From assembly GCA_027627225.1 (NCBI GenBank), contig CM051024.1, forward strand, positions 46,113,847 to 46,177,846: a stretch of DNA of 64,000 nt, written 5' to 3'. The notes below the pieces were generated by a model. The model saw only the letters and a program-made list of their open reading frames with translations. It did not search any database and had not been told where the DNA came from. The DNA is from Congeria kusceri (Eukaryota; Mollusca; Bivalvia; Myida; Dreissenidae). Shown here piece after piece: positions 1 to 9,626 of this stretch (within the stretch, counting starts at the first letter, position 1; every line of letters starts with the position of its first letter). Both the position numbers and the translations under genes were made by a program.

Positions 1-1480
1 AAACAAAAACTATGAATTACATTAATAATATGTACATTATTGTCATTTTTATAACTCATCATCACTGATAGATCATCATCGTTCATCTTCGCTCAACATC
101 GATCTATCCGCTCTGTAACTGAAAAAAATAAATAAGAAAATTGGAATTATAATTAAAATTGATATAGTTATACAAATATGGACTTTTGAATGGATATATA
201 TATATTTATTTATTTAGTTTGACATATTGTACATTATAAGATATAGATAAGAATAATAAATAAATAAATAAGGCATTGTTATGGAGTAAGATAATAATTG
301 GTGAATTTACATTACCTGTTCCATGCATCGAAAAATGTTGGATAGAGTAACTTAGCGAAATCATTTTACCAAAAAATCATAAAAACGGTGTTATATTGAA
401 ACGCTGTTTTATTGTATTTTTCAAACAGTTGACAATAATGTTGAAAATCAAAAGACATATTTGAATTAAGTTAATAAAAAGTACATGATGTATTAATACA
501 CGTATATACATTCGTTTTACATTAGTTTTAACACCATTAAAGGATTGCTGGTATATATGAATTCGTTATAATCCCGCTTTACAATCAATAAACATTAAAA
601 GTTAATAATATCCATTTTATTGTTTGAGTTAGGGAGTTGGATAAATTTATGAACAGATGGTTTTTCATAGTAGTATTTTTTTAAATAATGTTCTAGGGTC
701 AGACAACCATTTACATATTATCACATAATTTACAGTTTACAGTTTGTCCATTACTCTGCACTTACACTATTTTTTCCATTAATAAAGATATTTCTGTTTA
801 TTTGTCACCAGATTTTATAGGTCTTCAATATCTGAAGAGCTGAGGTGAGGGTTTGTAGGTGTCACCAATTAGGCTGTTATCAGTATGTGCTAGATATGGG
901 GCACTTTAAGGGTGATAGTGACACGTTTATTACACTTTTTATTGATGATTAATGCCAAAACAAAAATAAATGGAAAATAGTAATTTTAAACAAATATATG
1001 ACTGTATATATAGAACATGATACATGACTAACTTAAGTATGTAACGAACAAGATACATTAAGAAATTGATTAATTTAATTAAGAAATGAAATAATTCATA
1101 CATAGAATAAAAACAACATAAACAATTAACTTACAATAAAATAATATACAATAAGATAAAATAAGATCAAATCAATAAATTGATTATTTATAAACTATTA
1201 AGATAATTAAATATTAAGGAAGCAAGTTTTATGTTTGAATCTTCCAACTATTTAGAAATAAAAACAAATTAATTTCGATTGCCTTAAAATATTACTAATA
1301 CTTAATACATCGCAATCATATTCATAAAGTAGTACGTACAATGATCACAGGAGACAGCCTTCTCAGCATCAGTCACTTCACAACCACAGTCTATTACAAC
1401 TTCGAATCTAAAACCGATATACATGTATTATACAATTTAAAATCCCAACGTAATAACTAATTTTGATTTGTTCACAATTT
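1..1480. other. AT-rich intergenic DNA
   Basis: I see no gene, RNA or clear repeat unit here. The stretch is very AT-rich, with short TTTATT/AATAAA runs and an AATAAGATAAAATAAG-like patch near 1140-1170. No long open frame exists on either strand. Confidence 0.6.
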
Positions 1481-1496
1481 GATCATACATGAAAGG

Positions 1497-1617
1497 ACGT
1501 TTTAACCATATGTGGGGCCGTTTTAACCAAATGTGAGGCCGTTTTAACCATATTCGAAAAATGTGTGGCCGTTTTGACCACTTTTGGGGCCGTTTTAACT
1601 TGGGGCCGTTTTAACTG
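1497..1617. repeat. short minisatellite, GGCCGTTTTAACCA unit
   Basis: About six imperfect copies of a roughly 20-22 bp unit with core GGCCGTTTTAACC. Successive units vary in the linker (ATATGTG, AAATGTGA, ACTTTTGG). Its minus strand is open and gives a VKTAPH-type repeat, which I read as a by-product of the array and not as a protein. Confidence 0.8.
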
Positions 1618-1819
1618 TAATCCTTTTAAACATTGATAAAAAAATCCAAACTGAAAAAGGGGCTTCGACAGGTACCGTATTAAAATCCCAAAATTTCCGG
1701 AACAAGTTTTAGTTTCAGTATACAATGATGCGTGTGTATGAGAAGTTTCAACAAAATCTGTCGTTTGGAACCAAAGATATTCGCATATTTGATAAATTAT
1801 TGATGTTTTTACAGGCATA

Positions 1820-2425
1820 TTTAATGCATAATTAACCTTGTTAAGCGTCCATTAAAAGTCATTTATTAAATGACAGCTGTATATAAAGCACGTTTTATCA
1901 TTAAACTGCACTTGTATATTACCAAACGAAACATTAAAAAAAAAGATCCATTTAAAAATCTCAATCTTTGTTTGAATATGAACGCTTATATTACTCAACA
2001 TTCTAAGTAACACACACTCAAAAAGGGTCTTCGACAGGTACCATATTTAAAATTCAATATTTCAGGAAAAAGGCCGGTGACCCCTATTTTTTAAGACTGT
2101 TTTAGTTTTAGGATACATTGATGCATGTTTGTGCCAATTTTGAAGAAAATCTGTCGTTGGAACAAAAATGAAGGAAATTGTTGCAAACGTCTTTAAGAAG
2201 AGCTAGATGCTTGTTTTGCACTGTGTTATTGGCTAATAGCAGCGTGAGTCTACTCATATGGGTGTCCTATTTTAACCTCTGCAGCAGACAACCACCAAAA
2301 CCTCTTTTATGAACATGTAATCCTGCTGAATATTATGTGCTTGTTTAATGCAATTTTTTGCCCCCGGCATCTTGATGCTGCTGGCCTATAGTAATTGTCC
2401 TGTCCATCCGTCCGTACTTACCGTT
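1820..2425. other. intergenic, no gene seen
   Basis: Mixed AT-rich sequence. The phrase CTTCGACAGGTACC occurs near 1664 and again near 2027, each followed by related text, so this may be part of an old diverged repeat. No supported coding region. Confidence 0.5.
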
Positions 2426-2427
2426 TC

Positions 2428-2753
2428 GTCCAGCAACAACACCACTTACTACAACTCTTGGATACTTACACAGTTGTTGCTTATGACCATTTTTGATCCA
2501 CCCATATTACTCAACATCCCCTTGACCTAATTTGGACATAATTTCCCAACCTCACTTTGACCTTTACCTATTATGGACTTAGAATAATTCAAATGGGCTA
2601 TTTATTGGTGAATTATATTTTACCATTTCATCTAGCACCAACACCGCTTTCTACAACACTTGGATACACAGTTGTTGTTTATGACCATTCCTAATCCACC
2701 CATATCACCCAACCTCCCCTTGACCTTGACCTAATTTGGACATAATTCAAATG
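2428..2753. repeat. two diverged direct copies of a ~120-bp sequence
   Basis: The segment at about 2428-2542 recurs at about 2631-2753. Both read AGCA(A/C)CAACACC.CTT, then CTTGGATAC, CACAGTTGTTG, TATGACCAT, CCACCCATAT, and end in CTTGACCTAATTTGGACATAATT. Small ORFs here are products of the repeat. Confidence 0.75.
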
Positions 2754-2754
2754 G

Positions 2755-3884
2755 GCCTTTCAGCACCAACTGGGGGCATGCGTGTTCATAAAAAAAGCAT
2801 CCTAATCCATCAAAGAAATGCTTTGGCTTATAACTTTGTTACTTTATATAACGTTTTGTGGGTACATAACATCCGGACCTTTGGTGCATTTCAGTATCTG
2901 TATCATGTTTCCATGAATAATGATTGTTCATGAAAAATCATTCGGAAAGTTTGTATCACCTGAAATGTTCTTCTCAATATTTCTGACTGTAAATATATTG
3001 GCATGATATTTTCCTCTCTCATATTTGGTTTCATAGTGTTTTTGTACATTCATAATTATGTTATTGTAATTACCTGCATATTTTAAGGTGATGAATTACT
3101 GGTATATAGGGCTGGATTCACTAATATGGTGATGCATAGTATTACTCTGTCAAAACACAACCCATTTTGCAACTTGAGGCAAAACAAATTCTTTCTCTAA
3201 ACAAAAGTTGGCCTGTGTTTTGAAAAAATATTAATAAAAAGTGTTTATTGTGTACAATGTACAGTAAACGCTACATGCATGTATATATGCAAGTTCATGG
3301 GGAAAATCTTAAGTCATAATTAAGATAACATAAGAATTCTAATAGTATTTTTCATGTGAACCTGAAAGTCGGTATTTTAAACATTTTTTAAATATGGCAA
3401 AATAAGAAGTATTCGTTGTTTTGGTGGGGGTTTTTTAGAATAAAAAAACAGTTATGAAAAAATAAACTTGAAACGAACCAGCCACAGATTTAAATAAAGA
3501 ACGTTATGATTGTAAGAAATTTACTTACCGGTAAGTTTTTGCTAAGGAGCTTTATAAATATGGGCCCAGGTAGATATCATGTTTATTTTCTATTGATGTG
3601 ATTGTGTCCCTGACTTACCCAATATTCGCACTGTTTACATATTGGATTGTGTGCATGTTCCTGTACATGTATACATTTTTGTCTTTGTTACTTGTCATTT
3701 GACGTTTGTTATCTGTTAGGATTTCTGCCTTGGTCCGTATAATCGCTGGACCAGACTGTGTATAGACACATTAAATCTAGTTTCATAGCATTTGCTTTTG
3801 TCTTGGTTTTCAACCACTAAGGTCGTTCGTCACGTGTGTGTTGAATTTTTTATTGTGTGTTGACTAGTATTATCTCCTATAATG
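2755..3884. other. intergenic, no gene seen
   Basis: AT-rich sequence without a supported gene. A perfect 14-bp palindrome, ACTTACCGGTAAGT, sits at 3523-3536. It resembles two back-to-back splice donors, but nothing around it suggests an exon. Confidence 0.5.
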
Positions 3885-4125
3885 TCAGCCGCCCCCAGAA
3901 GACTTGTTGGCTTAAACACGAGAGATGCACTAGCGCCAGTTAGAGAAGCCAATTTCAAAGCCGCGACCCCCTGCCTTTTAGTGCACGGTGTAGAGCACGT
4001 ATAGTACACTGTACCTCAGTAAAACATCTGGTGTGAAAGACGAGCCAGTAGGTTAGAACGGTATTGAACAGGGACCTGCCATATTTGGGATATGAACCAG
4101 TGTATCCACTAGACTACGGAGTAGC
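3885..4125 (-). mobile_element. tRNA-derived SINE-like remnant, copy 1
   Basis: On the minus strand the head has an A-box-like TAGTCTAGTGG (4106-4116) and, 37 nt on, a B-box-like TGTTCAATACC (4060-4070), which is normal spacing for an RNA polymerase III internal promoter. The body (GTCTTTCACA, GTACAGTGTACTA, CAAGTCTTCTGG in minus sense) is shared with the segment at 7983-8195, so this is a dispersed family. Classing it as a SINE is inference from promoter boxes plus the second copy. Confidence 0.55.
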
Positions 4126-4129
4126 GTAT

Positions 4130-5570
4130 TCTCGTATGTATGTCTTGTTCAATTTCAACATGTCCTGGCATCTATGTGAACCCAAAATGACATAGAAAAA
4201 ACTGAACATCGTCTGATATAGTACAAAACCACTGTCCTTGTAGAAGTCCGTCATTTTATCTCACTTAACACATACGTAGTTACGCACACGTGTAGAAAGA
4301 ATTTCATGAAATGCTGACATTCCAAAAGACAAATTATAGTCAAATGTTAGCAATCATTGATTAGCAATAAAAATTACCAAAATGACATAAAATGTGTATC
4401 AATATTTTTATAGATGTATAATTTCTTGACTAGGTGTTTGGCCGCTGATTTTCAATGCCATAGTTACCGGTAATGAACCAAAAAAGGAAGTCCTCTGTAG
4501 CTAACTTACGGACAGCAGGAACGATTCAATTACTTCAAAATCATCAAATACGCAACATAAGTCATTTCGCATTACTACTGCAGGTGTTACGTTTGGAGAC
4601 TACCGCATGAACCCACAAAATCTCCTAAGCCGCACGGTGAAAACAACGTCCTAGACAAACTTATCGGCATGTTGACTTTTATTGATATTTGGATGTGACA
4701 AACCTCATAAAAACTAACTGTACGATTGTTTTCGCTGTCATCTCGATACTACTATCAATCAAATGTAAGGCCTTTCCTGCAAAGGCCAACATTCAGCTGC
4801 ATGACGTCCCAAAACCAGCCTCCTGGCACCTTGCGTGTTGTGCGATACTAACACGAAAGTTAGTGATTTCTTACCTTTGTCATTGGGTTGGTGTGCGATT
4901 TTGTGAAGATTGCTACATGGCCATTGCCACACCCTGTACGTCGGTAAACCAATTTGCAGATGATAAATCAAATTTCAGAGAAAACATGTCGGACAACTTA
5001 CTTATTACCATAATTTATTTACAAAAACTCGTATCAGTTTCAATATTTAAAATATCGCACAATATACAGTGATATTTTGTACGTATTATGCGATGTTACA
5101 ATCGTTTCCTAAGGGCAATTATTTGGCCAAATTAGTATGAATTTGGTTAAGAATGTAGAAAAAATCGGCAAAGTTGGCAATATTTTATGTAAAAAAAGTA
5201 ATGATCAATTCGTGTTTTTGCAATTATTAATGTACGACCTAAACGTTTCAGCCATTCTTCTTTGCATATCTGCTTCATGCGTTGTTTAAATGCACCAAAC
5301 ACGCAGTATATTGTTATTTTCGTGGGACAATATAATGTAAAATTGATAAAGCCCTAACTTTTAGGTGATAAAGTCCAAACTATTTTTTTTAACTGAATGG
5401 ATAATAACCAAACTTGTACAAGAGTGCTTTATGTAAATGCAATAAATGTATGCATTTAAACCATTTTGAGCGAGATTTTAACATTGTTGACAATAAAAGT
5501 TCACTAAAGCATAGTGCAGCAATTTTATGAAGGTAAACATTGTTAAGGTTCTTACCACAGTAATACTTTA
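4130..5570. other. intergenic, no supported gene
   Basis: Contains an open frame at 4689-5072 (127 codons, plus) whose start could look like a signal peptide. It has no recognisable domain, no splice context and an equally open antisense frame, so I do not call it. The rest is AT-rich with no unit repeat. Confidence 0.5.
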
Positions 5571-5572
5571 CT

Positions 5573-6845
5573 GCTGAAGAAATTTTCAAAGGGACTGCCA
5601 ATATAAAAACTGGAAAAAGTGCGGGACCAGAACTGATCTTAATTGAATTTATAATAAATGGCAGAGATGAACTTACTCCGTATTTGCTTAAATTGTTTAA
5701 CACAATTTATGTCTTGGATATTTTCCAGATAAATGGACCGAATGTCTTATTGTACCTTTACATAAGATAGAAGATTTAAATGACCCAAATATTTTTAGAT
5801 TGATAACTATGTTAGGTGTCATAGGTAAATTGTTAACAAATTTGATTAAAAATAGGCAATCAAACTGGGCTGAAAATTACCATGTTTTGCTGGAAGCACA
5901 AGCTGAATGTCGAGCGAAAATGCGAACAACAGATGACGTATTTGCCCTTCAATGTCCGCATACATGAGTAGGAAGCATTTTAACACGCCTATATCAATAC
6001 CACTTGCACCTTTGAGTACAATATATCCTCCATGTCATTGATATACAAAGAAAAAACAATCGGGAACAAAACACTCGCCTTGTCTTAGACCTAAATGACT
6101 CCCAAATGCAGTTCCGATATTATTATGATGTCTTACTTTTGTGTACACATGAGTATACATTGCTTTTATAACTGTAAAACGTCGTCCTCGAATACCGAGT
6201 CTGTATATTCTGTACCAAAGATATCCCTTACAATGTAATCAAATGCCTTTGTAATGTCAATAAAACAACAATAAAATTGCTTATTTTAATTTAAAATATG
6301 TTATTAAATGGTGAAGGACAAATAGGTGTCAAAATCAGCACACATAATGACTTTATATTATCGGAGACAGGGATACTTAACTGTTTAACTATGAGTAAAA
6401 TGAATATGATAAAGTAGTGGTTTAAGGTGATCTGTGATCCAGAACATAAATTCGTTAAAATGATATAGAAAATTATTGTAGACGATATTGAAAGTAATCC
6501 CTAAAAACCAACTGGGCAAGTCAAGTGAAATGAAATCTAAGTTCATTGGGATTCTATCATGTCTACTTCGCACAAGGTGTTGGTAATCTCAATGGTTTCT
6601 TTTCTGTGTTTAAGCAAAGAATTACTGACACTTTTGTCGAAGGTGTAGAAGGACGCATAAATGGCTCTCCAAGGGCATTATTTTATAGAAATATCTTCTT
6701 TTTTGAACTTCAATTTTACCATAAATGGGTTAACATCGAGAAGGGAAGGTGGAATAGTACCGATATTAGTTATATAGTGTTTGCCCAGTTTGCCCTGTTC
6801 TTGAAGATAAATATCACTTTTGAATGTAACATCTACTAACAAACA
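5573..6845 (+). mobile_element. decayed non-LTR retrotransposon (LINE), rearranged
   Basis: Several frames, broken by shifts and stops, give pieces of a LINE reverse transcriptase. At about 5595-5960 (plus) are a GKSAGP motif, then a PDKWTE-like and LIVPLHKIEDLNDPN stretch, then SNWAENYHVLLEAQAECR. At about 5965-6290 the following part of the same domain reads on the minus strand (ITKAFDYIVRD, then GLRQGE, and a damaged YADD box near the low-coordinate end). From about 6400 to 6837 the plus strand resumes with C-terminal text (LGFYHVYFAQGVG, VFKQRITDTF, RALFYRN, GRWNSTDIS, CPVCPVLEDKYHF). The motif order is typical of LINE ORF2 thumb and C-terminal regions. The element is dead: there are frameshifts, stops and an internal inversion. 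Confidence 0.75.
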
Positions 6846-7014
6846 AGACAAAAATACAATACATATATCAGTGTATTATAGACGTCACCCTAGCATGTTA
6901 AAAGCCACAGAGTTATTTTCCTCATAGAATCCTAAGTTACTAGCTGTTTATGCATGTAGAGCTTTTGAAATGACAAATACTGTCAGTGCATGATGATTCA
7001 TGCTATTTTATTAA

Positions 7015-7480
7015 GTTACATGCAATACAGATCACTTTTATGAATACTGTGCATATTACTTTAATGTTTAACTTATATATAATTTTTGCAAAGCATGAGA
7101 ATACAGTACCGATAACTTTCACGTATTACTTAAATTTAAATTATTTTTGTAAAACATGAGAATACAGTACAGATCATTGTTATGTATAACTACGATAAAA
7201 AATTATTTGTGTAAAGCATGAGAATACATTACAAATCACTTTTATGTATTGCTAAGATATCATTAAGACAAATGTTCTGACCAAGTTTCATGAAGATTTC
7301 TAAAGTGTTGACAAGCTTTTTCTTCAATTTGACCTAGTTTTTGACCCCACATGACCCAGATCATGTTTGTAAAGCATGATAATACAGTACTGATTACTTT
7401 TGTGTATTACGTAGATACTAATAGTTTTTGTAAAGCACGAGTATACAGTACATAATACTTTTATATAGTACGCGCAGATA
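7015..7480. repeat. degenerate ~75-bp tandem repeat
   Basis: About five copies of a unit with core GTAAAGCATGAGAATACAGTAC followed by AT-rich text and CTTTTATGTATTAC. The run is interrupted at about 7263-7358 by unrelated sequence (GACCAAGTTTCATGAAGATTTC). Copies differ by many substitutions, so the array is old. Confidence 0.7.
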
Positions 7481-7799
7481 TATATAATGTATTATTTCTC
7501 TTTCTTTAAGCATGATAATATTATTTGTTCCTATTTGTATAATTGTTAGTCATGACGATCATGGGCCATGTTGGCCTTATTCGTTTTTTATATGCTACAT
7601 GGTACAATTTTTGAATAAACAATTTTTTTTTCTATTACATATAATAAAAATATGAATATGTAATGAAAATATGTAATGAAAATTTTAACTAACTACCGGG
7701 TATACATATGACGACCTAAGTCTTACCTGGGCGTTGTTTTGCCTGTAACACGCGACTTCAATTACACAGGTGGTTGAGAGAAGTCGGAAGCGGCGTACG

Positions 7800-7813
7800 C
7801 CCCCCCCCCCCCC
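7800..7813. repeat. poly-C tract
   Basis: Fourteen consecutive C residues following GGCGTACG. Length is likely polymorphic. A similar tract occurs near 34532 in copy A of the large duplication but is short in copy B. Confidence 0.8.
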
Positions 7814-7982
7814 TCCATAAAATTGTCGAAAATTCGATTTTTAAAAACCTCATAACCACTTGGACATTTTCACAGTGTCACTTCTAGCTACTGGCCGAAT
7901 CTCGCTGATTCTACGCCCGTAAAGGTGTGTGCGTGTGTAGCGAATTTGTATATAGTGCACCGGGATTCTCACCCATATGGAC

Positions 7983-8195
7983 ATCGGCCCCAGAAGACTT
8001 GTTAGTTGAGTTACGGGGGATAGTGCGAGATACAGGAGACACCCCGTTCCGAAGGCGACACTGGGTCTTTTAGTGCCGCCTGGTGTGAAGCACCTAGTAC
8101 ACTGCACCTCAATTTAACGTCTCATGTGAAAGACGAGTTAGTAGGTTATGGTGTAGCGGGGACTCGAACCTGCGACCCCTGGGTTGTGAAGCCAT
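7983..8195 (-). mobile_element. tRNA-derived SINE-like remnant, copy 2
   Basis: Shares about 200 bp with 3885-4125, including GTCTTTCACATGAGACG and GTGCAGTGTACTAGG in minus sense. Its minus-strand head keeps a textbook B-box, GGTTCGAGTCC, within a tRNA T-arm-like context (GGTTCGAGTCCCCGC). The A-box side is missing, so it looks 5'-truncated or diverged. Confidence 0.6.
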
Positions 8196-8375
8196 GTAAT
8201 TTGCCCAACGTTTGATAATTGTGTAGTGACCAATATGCCTGTACAGGACGGTCTGGGGCGTATGAATTAATGCACACGACTTTGTAATAAGCCTAATTGA
8301 TATAACAAGATTTATAACAACTATCTTTCGTAAACTAGCTTACAATCCATGTTTATCTTCTTATCAACAAAGGCG

Positions 8376-8744
8376 TGTTGTTGCTTTAGTAAGTGTTGCT
8401 ATATGTTGTTGCTTTAGTAAGTGTTGCTATATGTTGTTGCTTTAGTAAGTGTTGCTATATGTTGTTGCTTTAGTAAGTGTTGCTATATGTTGTTGCTTTA
8501 GTAAGTGTTGCTATATGTTGTTGCTTTAGTAAGTGTTGCTATATGTTGTTGCTTTAGTAAGTGTTGCTATATGTTGTTGCTTTAGTAAGTGTTGCTCTAT
8601 GTTGTTGCTTTAGTAAGTGTTGCTCTATGTTGTTGCTTTAGTAAGTGTTGCTCTATGTTGTTGCTTTAGTAAGTGTTGCTCTATGTTGTTGCTTTAGTAA
8701 GTGTTGCTATATGTTGTTGTTTTAGTAAGTGTTGCTCTATGTTG
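8376..8744. repeat. 28-bp minisatellite, 13 copies
   Basis: Thirteen near-perfect copies of GTTGTTGCTTTAGTAAGTG plus TTGCTATAT. The first seven units carry CTATATG, the next four carry CTCTATG, and the last two mix the variants. There are no unique spacers between repeats, so this is a simple tandem array and not a CRISPR. Confidence 0.95.
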
Positions 8745-8913
8745 AAATTAACATAGAGCTCCTTTAACATGTGCAACTTGGTGTAAAATAATGTAAACAT
8801 AGCACGCATGCAATTATATTTTATTACATACGTTTACATTATTATGCGGAAACATGAATACGTTACAGTTCTTATATTGCTAATCCATATAGAAAAAGGT
8901 GTTCCAAAAGTTA

Positions 8914-8996
8914 TAGTACGGGTGGGGTTCGAACCCACGCGGACATTCGTCCATTGGAACTTAAGTCCAACGCCTTAACCACTCGGCCACCGTACT
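8914..8996 (-). tRNA. tRNA-Leu (anticodon UAA)
   Basis: The 83-nt minus-strand sequence folds as a class II tRNA. A 7-bp acceptor stem pairs AGTACGG with CCGTACT, followed by discriminator A. The D-arm (GGCCGAGTGGTTAAGGC) also forms the A-box. The anticodon stem TTGGA/TCCAA closes a CTTAAGT loop with anticodon TAA. A long variable arm (about TGGACGAATGTCC) is as expected for leucine. The T-arm is GTGGG-TTCGAAC-CCCAC. T-runs on the minus strand just past the 3' end (plus A-runs at 8907-8909 and 8892-8897) can end polymerase III transcription. No intron and no stem mismatch in the arms I checked, so it is probably functional. It translates UUA codons. Confidence 0.95.
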
Positions 8997-9182
8997 GATT
9001 ACGGAAGCGGCCAGAAACAAGATTTATAATCATAAATGAAATTTTGACATCTCTGTTTGTGTGTTGATAATGCTTTTCAAACTAACATATTTAAAATGAT
9101 AGATTTACCAAATTGAAAAACCTGGAAATTTTAATCCAAGTAACAATTTTGACCTAAATATTGTACACGCACTAATCCGTAG

Positions 9183-9258
9183 TGACGTACGAAAACGGAA
9201 GTAAACAGTTTTGGTATCCAAGATGGCGACGACCATGGAATATTTTGACAGTTTGTAA
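9183..9258 (+). promoter_or_regulatory. candidate ARL13B core promoter with ETS/YY1-like sites and a uORF
   Basis: A small GC-richer island lies about 330-400 nt upstream of the ARL13B start codon. It holds a CRE-like TGACGTAC (9183-9190), an ETS-like ACGGAAGT (9195-9202) and a YY1-like AAGATGGCGAC (9220-9230). Such motifs cluster at TATA-less housekeeping promoters. The ATG inside the YY1 motif opens an 11-codon frame ending in TAA at 9256-9258. It would act as an uORF if transcription starts upstream. I did not find a convincing RFX X-box. Assignment to this gene is inference. Confidence 0.4.
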
Positions 9259-9579
9259 TGCGTCTGTTAAAAGTGATTGAGAATTTAAATTGATGTATGG
9301 CTAATTAGATACGGATTTAATTTATGCCTAAAACAAACGTATACCATGCAAAAAACCTGCCTTTTGTGGACATATTCTTGGCAGATGGCACATAATAACC
9401 GTATAAGTTCATTCAATATCAAGAATACCTAAGTGATCTTTGTTTGAAAATCAATAACCATAGAAAAAGAAAACACGCCTAATCGTGGACGGAAATATAG
9501 AACTGGAAAATCTTAAAATAATTGTTTGGTATAAAATATAAAATATATAGCTTTATAGCTACAATTGATGTTTAGCCTA

Positions 9580-9626
9580 ATGGGTAATTGTGTATCTTGT
9601 GTTAAAAAGCGGAAAGAGCCAAAAAG
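9580..9626 (+). CDS. ARL13B: ARL13B exon 1
   Basis: Encodes MGNCVSCVKKRKEPK plus two bases of the next codon and ends at a GTAAGT donor (9627). Gly2 with Ser6 fits the N-myristoylation consensus, and Cys4/Cys7 are palmitoylation candidates. The basic run KKRKEPKR leads straight into the G-domain. Too short to appear as a standalone ORF. No in-frame upstream start was needed to complete the family N-terminus. Confidence 0.85.

Noticed and set aside
1483..1818. 111-codon minus ORF with VKTAPH repeats
   Set aside because: Created by the GGCCGTTTTAACCA minisatellite.
2348..2530. 60-codon ORF in the direct repeat
   Set aside because: The second repeat copy does not keep the frame.
4689..5072. 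127-codon plus-strand ORF with a hydrophobic start
   Set aside because: No recognisable domain, an antisense frame is equally open, and no splice or polyadenylation context; likely chance.
8376..8744. Possible CRISPR array
   Set aside because: The 28-bp repeats are contiguous with no unique spacers, and the DNA is eukaryotic.
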